From Pseudomonadota bacterium (lineage in GTDB: Bacteria; Pseudomonadota; Gammaproteobacteria; Xanthomonadales; Xanthomonadaceae), in assembly GCA_018242365.1 (NCBI GenBank), contig JAFECB010000017.1, positions 434,001 through 498,000 of the forward strand: DNA of 64,000 nt, written 5' to 3'. Shown here one piece after another: positions 9,889 to 19,358 of the stretch. How positions within the stretch are numbered: position 1 is the first letter of the stretch; each line of letters begins with the position of its first letter. A program made the position numbers and the translations under genes. The notes beneath the pieces were generated by a model. The model worked only from the letters and a program-made list of their open reading frames with translations, made no database searches and had not been told where the DNA came from.

Positions 9889-12800
9889 ATGCCCGCACGT
9901 TTCGTCCACCTGCACCTGCACACCGAGTTCTCGCTCGCGGATTCCACCATCCGCGTGCCCGAGAAGCCGGACTATGCGCGCCCGGAAAAGGCTGGCGATC
10001 GGCCGAACCTGCTCAGTCGTGCGGTCGAGCTGCAGTTGCCGGCGTTGGCCGTCACCGACCGCAACAACCTGTTCGCCTTGGTCAAGTTCTACAAGGCCGC
10101 CGAAAGCGTCGGCATCAAGCCGATTGCAGGCAGCGATGTGATGATCGCCGATGGCGGCGATGCGCCTTCGTTGCTGACGCTGTTGTGCCGCGACCAAGCC
10201 GGCTACCTGAGCCTGTCACGCCTGCTCAGCCGCGCCTGGCTGGAAGGCCAGCGCGGCGACTGCGTGGCGATCGATCCGGAATGGCTGCAGGCTGACCATG
10301 CCGGCCTGTTCGCGATCGCGGGGCGGCAGAGCCTTGCCGGGCGACTGGCACTCGCTGGCCGCGATGACCTCGCCGAAGCGCAACTGGTGCAGTGGCGACG
10401 GGTATTCGGCGACGATTTGCACCTGGAACTCACGCGCACCGGCCGCGACGGCGACGAGGTGTTCAACCGCTTCGCCCTGCACGCTGCCGGCAAACTCGGC
10501 CTGCCGGTGGTTGCCAGCAATGATGTGCGCTTCCTCGATGCTGCCGGCTTCGATGCCCACGAGGCGCGCGTCTGCATCTCCAGCGGCCGCGTGCTGGATG
10601 ATCCACGCCGACCGCACGATTACAGCGCCGAGCAGTACCTGAAATCCAGCGAGGACATGGCGGCGCTGTTCGCCGATGTCCCCGATGCACTCGACAACAC
10701 GCTCGCGCTGGCGCAGCGCTGCAACCTGCAATTGAAGCTGGGCACTTACTTCCTGCCCGCCTATCCGGTGCCGTCCGACGAAACGCTGGATAGCTGGATC
10801 CGCAGCGAAGCCAGGCGCGGGCTTGAGGCGCGCCTGCGGAAAGCCCCACTCGCACCCGGCAAGACTCGCGAGGATTACGACGCACGGTTGGAGTTCGAGC
10901 TGGACACCATCATCACGATGGGCTTCCCCGGCTACTTCCTGATCGTGGCCGACTTCATCCAGTGGGGCAAGAACCAGGGCATCCCGATCGGCCCGGGCCG
11001 TGGTTCCGGTGCTGGTTCGCTGGTCGCGTGGGCACTGCAGATCACCGATCTCGACCCGCTGCCCTACAACCTGCTGTTCGAACGCTTCCTCAATCCGGAA
11101 CGCGTGTCGATGCCGGACTTCGACATCGATTTCTGCATGGATCGACGTGATGAGGTGATCGACTACGTCGCCCGCAAATACGGCCGTGATCGTGTTTCGC
11201 AGATCATCACCTACGGCACGATGGCGGCCAAGGCGGTGGTGCGCGACAGTGGCCGCGTGCTGGGTCTCGGCTACGGCACCGTCGATGGCATCGCCAAGCT
11301 CATCCCCAACATCCTCGGCATCACCCTGAAGGATGCGATGGGTGAAGGCAAGGGCGGCATCGAGAGCGAGATGGCCTCGGAGGAGTTGATCGAGCGCTAT
11401 CGCAACGAAGACGAAGTGCGCGACCTGCTGGATCTCGCGCGGCAACTGGAAGATCTCACCCGCAACGCCGGCAAGCACGCCGGTGGCGTGGTGATCGCAC
11501 CTTCGCCATTGTCGGATTTCTGCCCGCTGTACGCCGAACACGACCACGGCACCCTGGGCAAGAACCCGGTCACCCAGTTCGACAAGGACGATGTCGAAGC
11601 GGTGGGGCTGGTGAAGTTCGACTTCCTCGGCCTGCGCACGCTGACCATCATCGACTGGGCGGTAAAGGCGATCAATGCACGCATCGACACACGCCTCGCC
11701 CGCCGCGACAGGATGCGCACCGGCTGGATGCGCGGGATCGTCGACGGCAAGCTCGACATCACCGGCATTCCGCTGGACGACGCCCTCGTCTATCGCAACG
11801 TGTTCGCCAACGGCAATACCGGCTCGGTATTCCAGTTCGAATCCCGCGGCATGCGGCGGGCGCTGAAGGAGGCCAGGCCCGACCGCTTCGAGGACCTGAT
11901 CGCGCTGAACGCGTTGTATCGCCCCGGCCCGATGGAGATGATCCCGTCGTTCGTGGCGCGCAAGCACGGCCGCGAGGAGTTCGAGTATCCGGACCCGCGC
12001 ACCCGGGCCATGCTGCAGGAGACCTACGGCATCATGGTCTACCAGGAGCAGGTCATGCAGATGGCGCAGATCGTCGGCGGCTACTCGCTGGGCGGTGCCG
12101 ACCTGCTGCGCCGCGCGATGGGCAAGAAGGTGCCGGCCGAAATGGCCAAGCACCGCGAGATTTTCCGCGACGGCGCGGCCAAGGGCGGCGTCAGCGAAGC
12201 CAAGGCCGACGAAATCTTCGACCTGATGGAGAAGTTCGCCGGCTACGGCTTCAACAAATCGCACGCCGCCGCCTATTCGCTGGTCGCCTACCAGACCGCA
12301 TGGCTGAAACAGCACTTCCCGGCCGAGTTCATGGCCGCGACCCTGTCCTCGGACATGGACAAGACCGACAAGGTGGTGGGCTTCCTCGATGAAGCGCGTG
12401 CGCTTGGACTGACCGTGCTTCCGCCGGACGTGAATGCCTCCGGCTACATGTTCGACGCCACCGACGAGGCCACGATCCGCTACGGCCTGGGCGCGGTGAA
12501 AGGCGTCGGCCATGGTGTCTGCGAAGCGATTGCGGCGGCCCGCAAGGACGGCGGCCCGTTCCGCGATCTGCTCGATTTCTGCCAGCGCGTTGCCGCCGGC
12601 GGCATGAACAAGCGCACGCTGGAAGCCCTGATCCACGCCGGCGCGATGGATGCCTTGGCCACGAATCGCGCCTCGCTGATGCTGCAACTGCCCGAGGTGC
12701 TGAAAGCCACCGAGCAGATGGCGAAAAACCGCAACAGCGGCATGTTCGACATGTTCGGCAGTGGTGGCGGTGGCGATATCTGCATCGACCTGCCGGAAAC

Positions 12801-13509
12801 CGGCGACTGGTCGTTGCTGCAGAAGCTGACCGGCGAGCGCGACACCCTGGGGCACTTTCTCAGTGGGCATCCGATGGACCCCTACCGGGAAGACGTGGCG
12901 CGCCTGGTCGGCCATGACCTGGGTGAACTGGATCGCCTGTGGGAACGCGGCTCACAGGGATCCCGCGAGATCGAAGGGCGCGCCGATTGGCAGCCTGCGG
13001 TCCGCGTGCACATTGCCGGACAAGTGGTGGCCATCCGCAAGCGCGGCGAGACGCAGGCGTTCGTGCAACTGGAAGACGGCCGCGGTCGGATCGAATGCCT
13101 GGTCTTCGGCAAGGAATGGACGCAGTTCGCACCGCTGATCACCCGCGACCGCATCCTGGTCGTCGAAGGCGGTCTGCGTGCAGACGAATTCAACGGCGGC
13201 TTTTCGATGCGGGTCAACCAATGCTGGGACTTCGCGCAAATCTGCCGCCAGCAGGCGCAGCGCATTTCGATCCGGATCGATTTGCGCGTGTCGGGTGCGC
13301 TGGATCAATTCCAGAACGCACTCCGTCAGCATCGGGGTCCGACGCCGGTCTTGCTCGAAGTCACCACCGCCGCCGGCGTGGGCAGGCTCAGCATCGGCAG
13401 CAGCAAGGGCTTGCAGGTGAGTGCCGAGCTGCCCGATCTGCTGCGCGGCTTGCCCGGCGTCGGCTCGGTGATCGTGCAGTTGGCCAAACCGTGGGCGAAT
13501 GCGAGCTGA
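9889..13509 (+). CDS. dnaE: DNA polymerase III alpha subunit
   Basis: DnaE is the catalytic subunit of the replicative polymerase. The 1206-residue protein is full length. An N-terminal PHP domain (from FVHLHLHTEFSLAD) is followed by the C-family polymerase core with GPGRGSGAGSLVAWAL, the catalytic aspartates in PDFDIDF, and GYGFNKSHAAAYSLVAYQ. A helix-hairpin-helix region and an OB-fold (around 1020-1120, VAIRKRGETQAFVQLED) follow. ATG 9889 is chosen because the conserved N terminus begins there; codons upstream are within the repeat-rich leader. No clear Shine-Dalgarno or promoter box is visible. Confidence 0.98.
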   Translation: MPARFVHLHLHTEFSLADSTIRVPEKPDYARPEKAGDRPNLLSRAVELQLPALAVTDRNNLFALVKFYKAAESVGIKPIAGSDVMIADGGDAPSLLTLLCRDQAGYLSLSRLLSRAWLEGQRGDCVAIDPEWLQADHAGLFAIAGRQSLAGRLALAGRDDLAEAQLVQWRRVFGDDLHLELTRTGRDGDEVFNRFALHAAGKLGLPVVASNDVRFLDAAGFDAHEARVCISSGRVLDDPRRPHDYSAEQYLKSSEDMAALFADVPDALDNTLALAQRCNLQLKLGTYFLPAYPVPSDETLDSWIRSEARRGLEARLRKAPLAPGKTREDYDARLEFELDTIITMGFPGYFLIVADFIQWGKNQGIPIGPGRGSGAGSLVAWALQITDLDPLPYNLLFERFLNPERVSMPDFDIDFCMDRRDEVIDYVARKYGRDRVSQIITYGTMAAKAVVRDSGRVLGLGYGTVDGIAKLIPNILGITLKDAMGEGKGGIESEMASEELIERYRNEDEVRDLLDLARQLEDLTRNAGKHAGGVVIAPSPLSDFCPLYAEHDHGTLGKNPVTQFDKDDVEAVGLVKFDFLGLRTLTIIDWAVKAINARIDTRLARRDRMRTGWMRGIVDGKLDITGIPLDDALVYRNVFANGNTGSVFQFESRGMRRALKEARPDRFEDLIALNALYRPGPMEMIPSFVARKHGREEFEYPDPRTRAMLQETYGIMVYQEQVMQMAQIVGGYSLGGADLLRRAMGKKVPAEMAKHREIFRDGAAKGGVSEAKADEIFDLMEKFAGYGFNKSHAAAYSLVAYQTAWLKQHFPAEFMAATLSSDMDKTDKVVGFLDEARALGLTVLPPDVNASGYMFDATDEATIRYGLGAVKGVGHGVCEAIAAARKDGGPFRDLLDFCQRVAAGGMNKRTLEALIHAGAMDALATNRASLMLQLPEVLKATEQMAKNRNSGMFDMFGSGGGGDICIDLPETGDWSLLQKLTGERDTLGHFLSGHPMDPYREDVARLVGHDLGELDRLWERGSQGSREIEGRADWQPAVRVHIAGQVVAIRKRGETQAFVQLEDGRGRIECLVFGKEWTQFAPLITRDRILVVEGGLRADEFNGGFSMRVNQCWDFAQICRQQAQRISIRIDLRVSGALDQFQNALRQHRGPTPVLLEVTTAAGVGRLSIGSSKGLQVSAELPDLLRGLPGVGSVIVQLAKPWANAS

Positions 13510-13612
13510 GCCGGTTCGGCACGTTCCATCCGATGGTGTGGTGATGACACACGCCAGTCGCGCGCCCCCTGTGGCGAGCCAGGTACGGTTCGGTATGGTT
13601 CCCGGTCTGGGC

Positions 13613-13625
13613 TAAACTTGTACGG
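13613..13625 (+). promoter_or_regulatory. Predicted -10 box of a leaderless accA transcript
   Basis: TAAACT (13613-13618) lies exactly 7 nt before the accA ATG, placing +1 at or next to the start codon. No Shine-Dalgarno is present. One of nine such TANNNT-N6/7-ATG arrangements in the window. Confidence 0.5.
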
Positions 13626-14585
13626 ATGAATCCGAATTACCTCGACTTCGAGCAACCGATCGCCGACCTGGAAACCAAGATCCAGGAACTGCGGCAGGCC
13701 GGCCATGGCACCGCAGTCAACGTCGATGCCGAAGTCCATGCCCTGCAGGAAAAGCTGCGCAAGCGCACCGCGCACATCTTCCGCGACCTCACCCCGTGGC
13801 AGGTCTCGCAGCTCTCGCGCCACCCGCAGCGCCCGTACACGCTGGATTACCTTCGGGTGATCTGCGACGAGTTCCAGGAGCTGGCCGGCGATCGCGCCTA
13901 CGCCGACGACAACGCCATCGTCGGCGGCCTCGCCCGCATCGACGGACGCCCGGTGATGGTGATCGGCCACGAGAAAGGCCGCGATACCAAGACCAAGGTG
14001 CGCCGCAACTTCGGCATGCCCAAGCCCGAGGGCTATCGCAAGGCCTTGCGCCTGATGCAGATGGCCGAGCGCTTCGGCCTGCCGATCCTGACGTTCATCG
14101 ATACCGCCGGCGCCTGGCCCGGCATCGATGCCGAAGAGCGCGGCCAGTCCGAAGCCATCGCCCGCAACCTGCTGGAAATGGCCGAACTCAAGGTGCCGAT
14201 CCTGTGCACGGTGATCGGTGAAGGCGGCAGCGGCGGCGCGTTGGCGATCGGTGTTGGCGACCGCACGATCATGCTGCAATACAGCACGTATTCGGTGATC
14301 ACCCCGGAAGGCTGTGCCTCGATCCTGTGGCGCGACGCCGGCAAGGCCAAGGACGCCGCCGAGCAATTGGGCATGACCTCCAAACGCCTGCTCGGCCTCG
14401 GCCTGATCGACAAGGTCGTGCGCGAGCCCACCGGTGGCGCCCATCGCAAGCCCAAGCAAATGGCGCGTCGTTTGAAAGCAGTGCTGCTGAATGAACTCGA
14501 TGCGCTGGCCAGCGTGCCGGTCGAGCAGTTGCTGGAGAATCGGTATCGTCGCCTGCGCGGGTATGGGGCGTACGAGGTGGCTTGA
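13626..14585 (+). CDS. accA: Acetyl-CoA carboxylase carboxyltransferase alpha subunit
   Basis: AccA pairs with AccD to move the carboxyl group from biotin to acetyl-CoA, giving malonyl-CoA. The 319-residue protein is the standard length. It opens with [15 protein letters not shown], and has [10 protein letters not shown], the [11 protein letters not shown] segment, and the acyl-CoA binding and oxyanion-forming region [15 protein letters not shown]. The C-terminal coiled region ([15 protein letters not shown]) is intact. It stands 116 nt after dnaE with its own predicted promoter, in the usual dnaE-accA order. Confidence 0.98.
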   Translation: MNPNYLDFEQPIADLETKIQELRQAGHGTAVNVDAEVHALQEKLRKRTAHIFRDLTPWQVSQLSRHPQRPYTLDYLRVICDEFQELAGDRAYADDNAIVGGLARIDGRPVMVIGHEKGRDTKTKVRRNFGMPKPEGYRKALRLMQMAERFGLPILTFIDTAGAWPGIDAEERGQSEAIARNLLEMAELKVPILCTVIGEGGSGGALAIGVGDRTIMLQYSTYSVITPEGCASILWRDAGKAKDAAEQLGMTSKRLLGLGLIDKVVREPTGGAHRKPKQMARRLKAVLLNELDALASVPVEQLLENRYRRLRGYGAYEVA

Positions 14586-14652
14586 ACCACAAGATGACTC
14601 ACTTCCCCTATGCTTGTCCGTATCGGCAATCGGCCGGTAACAGGGTTAGCTC

Positions 14653-14937
14653 ATGGTCATCAAGCGTATCGACGTCCTCTCCGTTGCCAAGATCACGGGC
14701 ATCATCGCGGCTGCGTTCGGCCTGTTTTTCGGTGTGATCTTCTTCCTGTTCAGCAGCCTGTTCGGCGCCATCCTCGGCAACCACGGAGGCGGCTCGGCAA
14801 TGTTCGGGGGAATCGCCGGCATCTTCCTGCTGCCGATCCTGTACGGCATCTTCGGCTTCATCGGCGGCTTGATCCAGGCCTTCGTGTACAACCTTGCATC
14901 CGGGTTCGTTGGCGGAGTCCGCATCGAAGTCGAGTAA
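14653..14937 (+). CDS. Small conserved inner-membrane protein, DUF3566-like
   Basis: This 94-residue protein has two hydrophobic segments (about 15-42, IIAAAFGLFFGVIFFLFSSL, and 50-78, IAGIFLLPILYGIFGFIGG) joined by a Gly/His-rich turn (GNHGGGS). The N terminus VIKRIDVLSVAKI resembles the start of DUF3566-type membrane proteins. Function unknown. A weak AGGG Shine-Dalgarno lies about 8 nt before the ATG. It is followed by a hairpin at 14946 and then tilS. I am confident that it is a gene because of its membrane-protein composition and clean start; the family assignment is tentative. Confidence 0.75.
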   Translation: MVIKRIDVLSVAKITGIIAAAFGLFFGVIFFLFSSLFGAILGNHGGGSAMFGGIAGIFLLPILYGIFGFIGGLIQAFVYNLASGFVGGVRIEVE

Positions 14938-14945
14938 TCCCCCGA

Positions 14946-14970
14946 CTCCACGCCACATGATGGCGTGGAG
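14946..14970 (+). terminator. Perfect 10-bp hairpin before tilS
   Basis: CTCCACGCCA (14946-14955) and TGGCGTGGAG (14961-14970) pair around a 5-nt loop, followed by TTCTTCC. It could weakly end the upstream transcript. The tilS ATG at 14978 starts 7 nt after the stem, so it could equally influence tilS translation. Confidence 0.5.
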
Positions 14971-14977
14971 TTCTTCC

Positions 14978-16306
14978 ATGTCTTCCATCCCCTGCCCACT
15001 CAAACTGCAATCTCCGCGACAGCCTGGAAGGCCGGTACTGCTGGGTTACAGCGGCGGGATGGACTCCAGCGTCCTGTTGCATCTGCTTGCGGCGGATGAG
15101 GGGATTCGTGCGGGCGGTCTGCGGGCGATCCACGTTCATCACGGTTTGCACGCGGATGCAGACGCGTGGGCGGCACATTGTCAGCGGGAATGTGACGCCT
15201 TGGGCGTGCCGCTGCAGGTGGTGCACGTCGCAGTGGAGCGCGACGCCGGCCTCGGCCTTGAAGGTGCGGCTCGCAAGGCGCGGCACGCGGCCTTTGTCGC
15301 CAGCATGGTTGGAGGCGAGATCCTCGCGCTCGCGCACCATCTCGACGATCAGGCGGAAACCTTCCTGCTGCGTGCCCTGCGCGGTTCCGGGGTGGATGGG
15401 CTGGCAGGCATGTGCGCGTGGCGGGCATATCCGCCCGGCTGGTTGTGGCGGCCCTTGCTGGATCAACCGCGCACCGCGCTGACGCGTTACGCAGCCGAGC
15501 ACCGCCTGGGTTGGGTGGAAGACCCGAGCAACGCCAGCATCACCGCGGATCGCAACTTGCTGCGCAATCAGATCCTGCCGGCCCTGCGCGAACGTTGGCC
15601 GGCAGCAACGTCGGCGCTCGCGGGCAGTGCCGCGTTGTGTGCACAGGCCAGTGCGCTGCTGGCCGACGAGGATGCGGCCTGCCTGGCGCAGTGTGGTGTC
15701 GCATCCGCAAGCACCGGCACCACGCCCGATCCTGCCCTGCTGTCGGTGGCCGCACTGCGTTCGCTGCCCGAACCACGGCGTGCGCGCGTCCTGCGAATCT
15801 GGGTTGCAACGCTGGGTCTGCCACCGCTACCCGCCCGCGCCATCACCCGCATCGAGTCGGAGCTGTTGCCGGCGCATGTCGATGCCCAGCCGAGTTGTGA
15901 TTGGTCGGGAGTGCGCATCGAGCGTTGGCGTGACCTGCTGCATGCGGATCGCATCCGTCCATTGTTGCCACCCGACTGGACACAGTCATGGACAGGCGAA
16001 TCGCCGCTGGCCTTGCCCGATGGGGGACGGTTGGCGCTGATCGGCGCAGACAAATTCGACGCGCCCTTGCAGGTGCGCGCCCGTCGCGGTGGTGAACGCA
16101 TCACTCTGCCCGGCCGTCGACACTCGCATGCGTTGAAACATCTGCTGCAGGACGCCGCGATCCCGCCTTGGCGGCGCGTCCACCTGCCCCTGCTGTTCGA
16201 TGGCGATGGCGAGCTGATGGCGGCCGGCGACCGCATCGTTTCGGCACGCCTGCAGGCATGGTTGGAGCCACGCGGAGCGCGGCTGCAATGGGCCTGCGTG
16301 GCGTAG
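14978..16306 (+). CDS. tilS: tRNA(Ile)-lysidine synthase
   Basis: TilS modifies C34 of the CAU-anticodon tRNA-Ile to lysidine, switching its decoding from AUG to AUA; it is essential. From ATG 14978 the protein has 442 residues. The PP-loop ATP motif is in [14 protein letters not shown], followed by [11 protein letters not shown] and [15 protein letters not shown], all typical. The C-terminal TilS substrate-binding domain includes [17 protein letters not shown] near residues 380-400. An alternative ATG at 14957 falls in the loop of the upstream hairpin. The gene ends 10 nt before xseB. Confidence 0.96.
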   Translation: MSSIPCPLKLQSPRQPGRPVLLGYSGGMDSSVLLHLLAADEGIRAGGLRAIHVHHGLHADADAWAAHCQRECDALGVPLQVVHVAVERDAGLGLEGAARKARHAAFVASMVGGEILALAHHLDDQAETFLLRALRGSGVDGLAGMCAWRAYPPGWLWRPLLDQPRTALTRYAAEHRLGWVEDPSNASITADRNLLRNQILPALRERWPAATSALAGSAALCAQASALLADEDAACLAQCGVASASTGTTPDPALLSVAALRSLPEPRRARVLRIWVATLGLPPLPARAITRIESELLPAHVDAQPSCDWSGVRIERWRDLLHADRIRPLLPPDWTQSWTGESPLALPDGGRLALIGADKFDAPLQVRARRGGERITLPGRRHSHALKHLLQDAAIPPWRRVHLPLLFDGDGELMAAGDRIVSARLQAWLEPRGARLQWACVA

Positions 16307-16316
16307 ACTTGCGCGC
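16304..16316 (+). promoter_or_regulatory. Predicted -10 box of a leaderless xseB transcript
   Basis: TAGACT (16304-16309) ends 7 nt before the xseB ATG; it overlaps the tilS stop codon. No Shine-Dalgarno is visible for xseB. Confidence 0.45.
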
Positions 16317-16583
16317 ATGGCACGCAAATCCAATCCCCCGCAGGACACCTCAGCCGTCACCGATTTCGAGGCTTCGATCGAGGCATTGGAAGCCTTGGTC
16401 GCGCAGATGGAAACCGGCGGCATGAGCCTGGAAGAATCGCTGGCCGCCTACGAGCGTGGCGTCGGCCTGTATCGACGCTGCCAAACGGCACTCGAGCAGG
16501 CGGAGTTGCGCGTCCGCGTCCTCGGCGATCCGAACACGCCGGAAACCGGCAGCGACTTCGACCCTGGCCGCAATGACGGCTGA
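16317..16583 (+). CDS. xseB: Exodeoxyribonuclease VII small subunit
   Basis: XseB is the small, helical subunit of ExoVII, a bidirectional single-strand DNA exonuclease; the large subunit XseA is encoded at 45632. The 88-residue protein has the family core [19 protein letters not shown] followed by [12 protein letters not shown]. It overlaps ispA by 11 nt, the usual xseB-ispA arrangement, and is the first gene of the xseB-ispA-CHASE2-M48 set. Confidence 0.95.
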   Translation: MARKSNPPQDTSAVTDFEASIEALEALVAQMETGGMSLEESLAAYERGVGLYRRCQTALEQAELRVRVLGDPNTPETGSDFDPGRNDG

Positions 16584-17469
16584 TCCGTTCGCAGACTGGC
16601 GCAGTCGGGTCGAGGCCGCGCTCGACCAGCACCTGCCCGACCCTGCGCACGACCCCGTCCGACTGCACGCCGCCATGCGTCACGCCGTCCTCGGTGGCGG
16701 CAAACGGGTACGACCACTGCTGGTCTACGCCACCGGCACCGCATTGGGTGCCTCTGAAGAAGATCTCGACGACGCCGCCGTCGCGGTGGAATTTATCCAC
16801 TGTTATTCGCTGGTACACGACGACCTGCCATCGATGGACGATGACGCCCTGCGTCGCGGCCGGCCCACGGTGCACGTGGCTTTCGACGAGGCCACCGCGA
16901 TCCTTGCCGGCGATGCACTGCAGGCGCTGGCCTTCGAGGTGCTGGCCGCTGCGCCGCAGACGGCCGAGGCGCGCATCGCGATGCTGGCGGAGCTGGCGCA
17001 GGCTGTGGGTGTCGCCGGTATGTGTGGTGGCCAGGCGCTGGATATCGACGCCACCGGAACGCACGGTCACGGTCAATCAAAAGAGAAGCAACTCGCCGCG
17101 CTCGAACGCATGCACGCATTGAAAACCGGGGCACTGCTGCGCTGCGCGGTGCGGTTGGGCGCTCTCGCAGCGGGTGCAGACGCTGACACCCGTGCCACCC
17201 TCGACCGTTACGCAGACGCGCTCGGGCTGGCATTCCAGATCCGCGACGACCTGCTCGATATCGAAGGCGACACCGCCACGCTCGGCAAGACCGCCGGCAA
17301 GGACCTCGCGCAACAGAAAACCACGTTCCCCGCCCTGCTCGGCGTCGAGGCCAGTCGTGACCGGCTTTCGGCCCTGTTTACGCTTATGCAAGACAGTCTC
17401 GCCAGGCTGGGCAGGCCGGCGGATGCCCTGTCCCTGCTCGCACGCAAGGTCGTCATGCGCAACCACTGA
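16573..17469 (+). CDS. ispA: Farnesyl diphosphate synthase (polyprenyl synthetase)
   Basis: IspA condenses IPP with DMAPP and GPP to give farnesyl diphosphate. The 298-residue protein starts at ATG 16573, inside the end of xseB. The family motifs GGKRVRPLL, the first Asp-rich motif in [24 protein letters not shown] and the second Asp-rich motif [11 protein letters not shown] are intact. In many gammaproteobacteria dxs follows ispA; here that place is taken by the CHASE2 protein, which begins 11 nt later. Confidence 0.96.
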   Translation: MTADPFADWRSRVEAALDQHLPDPAHDPVRLHAAMRHAVLGGGKRVRPLLVYATGTALGASEEDLDDAAVAVEFIHCYSLVHDDLPSMDDDALRRGRPTVHVAFDEATAILAGDALQALAFEVLAAAPQTAEARIAMLAELAQAVGVAGMCGGQALDIDATGTHGHGQSKEKQLAALERMHALKTGALLRCAVRLGALAAGADADTRATLDRYADALGLAFQIRDDLLDIEGDTATLGKTAGKDLAQQKTTFPALLGVEASRDRLSALFTLMQDSLARLGRPADALSLLARKVVMRNH

Positions 17470-17480
17470 AGGATCGATCC

Positions 17481-19358
17481 ATGCGGGAGAAAAAACCGAT
17501 CCGCCGTCTGCTGGACCACTTCGATGCCGCCATGGCGTCGCTGGCGGTCTGGTTCATGGACAGCTGGTCGAAGGTCGAGCGCGGCTACCGCAGGCCGCTG
17601 ACGCAAGTGGCGCTGAAGCTCAAGTTCGCGTTCTATCCCCTGCTCGCCGTGGTCGCACTCGGCTGGCTCGGCTGGGACTACAGCCACGGCAACAGCCTGA
17701 GCGCGGCGGAAGACAGCGTGTTCGACACCATCCTGCAGTGGCGTCCGTCGGAGCCGAAGCCCTCCGGCAAGACCGTGGTGGTGGAAATCGACGACTGCTC
17801 GCTCGAATGGACGCGGGCGCAGGGCGAAGGTGGCTGGCCATGGCCACGCTCGATCCACGCCAATCTGCTGGACGCGCTGGATCGCGCCGGCGTGAAGGCG
17901 GTCGGCTACGACGTGCAATTCATCGACCGCGATCCACACGATCCGGACGGCGACGGCATGCTGGATGCCTTCGCGGCCGGTGGCGAGGGCCGATTCCTGT
18001 TCGCCTCGGCGCGCCAGGACCCGGATTTCGATGTCAATTCACCCCTGCATGCCGCGCAGATACCGGGTGCATTTCCCTTGGTCGTGGGCGCAACCCCGCC
18101 CGGCCCCAAGGTCGCCGTGCTGTTGCCCTATGGCGATGCGATGGCGCGCTACTCGGCACTGACCAATGTCCGCCGCGCCGACGACGGCATCCTGCGCGAC
18201 GTGCCGCTCATCGACACCGAAGGGGAGTGGGGCCTGCCCACGCTTCCCATCCGGATCGCAACACGGCTGCAACACCGCCCAGCCGCCTCCTATCCGGCCA
18301 GCGTGCGGGTGAACTGGCGCGAACACACGAGAATGCCCTACATCAGCGCCGCCGACCTGCTGGCCGGCAAGCGCGTCTGCGGCGACAAGAAACAAGCAGC
18401 GCCGGACCTGAAGGGTGCGGTCGTGCTGGTCGGCTATACCGCCTCCGGCATCAGCGACACCAAGCCCACCCCGCTGAACCCGGCCATGCCCGGTGTCGAA
18501 GTCTGGGCCGAAGCCACGGACGCCCTGCTCCACGACGGCGCGATCTGGATGCCACCGCCCGCGTTCAAGTACCTGCTGGCGGCTTTCCTCATCCTGCTGA
18601 CCGCCTACGCATTCTGGCGCGGCGAGCCGCACGAGGACATGGACGCGATCTTCGTCGCCGTGAACCTGTTGATCCTGCTGATCGCCGGCATCGGCCTGAC
18701 CTACTTCGGCATCTTCCTCGACATCTTCGTCACGATCGGTTTCGTCAGCATGTGTTTCGGCCTGTGCCGCACCTATGCCTCCCTGCAACGCGGGCGCGCG
18801 GTCGGCAACAACGACTACCGCGAGGAATACGATCCGGAGAAGCACCCTTGGCTGGCGATGGTCCGCCTGCGCTACGTCGGCAATCCGGACCTCGATGGCT
18901 TCGCCGCGATCCGTGGCCGTCGCGAGTACCGCCGCCTGCTGCGCCGCCAGCTCTACAGCGGCAGCGACGCGGTGATGATCGAGGGTATCGTCGAGCGCAA
19001 GAGCTGGCTGCACGAAATCCTCGACGACCTGATGGTGCTGGTCTGGACCGGCACCGACCACAAGGCGACGATGGCCAAGGCCAAGCGCGAGCTGGATCTG
19101 CTGTATCGGAACCTGAATGAGGGCGACCTGCGGCTGGAAGACTATGGCCGGGTCATGGTCTGTATTTCCGTTGCTGAAATAGATGACGATGATGACAGCA
19201 CCAACCGCGGCGAGCGGCTGCGGCTGCGCGAGTTGCTCGGCCAGGATCTGCACAACAACGACGAATCACCGCTGGTCGCCAGCAACGACTTCATCATCGC
19301 AACAGCGCATACACTGGATTTCGACCAAGAACCTCCTGAAGACAGGGAAGACCCATGA
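17481..19358 (+). CDS. CHASE2-domain membrane protein with an unassigned cytoplasmic domain
   Basis: The 625-residue protein has one membrane segment near residues 50-66, a CHASE2-type extracytoplasmic sensor region (about 70-350; EDSVFDTILQWRP, VVVEIDDCSLEW, WPWPRSIHANLLD, and GAVVLVGYTASGISD near its end), and further membrane segments at about 361-378 and 388-430. This is the usual CHASE2 receptor layout. The C-terminal 190 residues are cytoplasmic, charged and Asp-rich near the end (DDDDDS). I see no kinase, cyclase, GGDEF or phosphatase motif there. It follows ispA by 11 nt and overlaps the M48 protease by 4 nt (ATGA), so the two products are likely made together. The CHASE2 call is secure by pattern; the output function is unknown. 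Confidence 0.85.
   Translation: MREKKPIRRLLDHFDAAMASLAVWFMDSWSKVERGYRRPLTQVALKLKFAFYPLLAVVALGWLGWDYSHGNSLSAAEDSVFDTILQWRPSEPKPSGKTVVVEIDDCSLEWTRAQGEGGWPWPRSIHANLLDALDRAGVKAVGYDVQFIDRDPHDPDGDGMLDAFAAGGEGRFLFASARQDPDFDVNSPLHAAQIPGAFPLVVGATPPGPKVAVLLPYGDAMARYSALTNVRRADDGILRDVPLIDTEGEWGLPTLPIRIATRLQHRPAASYPASVRVNWREHTRMPYISAADLLAGKRVCGDKKQAAPDLKGAVVLVGYTASGISDTKPTPLNPAMPGVEVWAEATDALLHDGAIWMPPPAFKYLLAAFLILLTAYAFWRGEPHEDMDAIFVAVNLLILLIAGIGLTYFGIFLDIFVTIGFVSMCFGLCRTYASLQRGRAVGNNDYREEYDPEKHPWLAMVRLRYVGNPDLDGFAAIRGRREYRRLLRRQLYSGSDAVMIEGIVERKSWLHEILDDLMVLVWTGTDHKATMAKAKRELDLLYRNLNEGDLRLEDYGRVMVCISVAEIDDDDDSTNRGERLRLRELLGQDLHNNDESPLVASNDFIIATAHTLDFDQEPPEDREDP

Noticed and set aside
10216..12915. An 899-codon open frame on the minus strand within dnaE
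   Set aside because: It is antisense to a well-conserved gene, has no recognisable domain, and long antisense frames are expected in GC-rich DNA.
17174..19120. A 648-codon plus-strand frame across the ispA end and the CHASE2 gene
   Set aside because: It is very rich in Arg and Pro and overlaps two real genes in another frame; no domain is visible.
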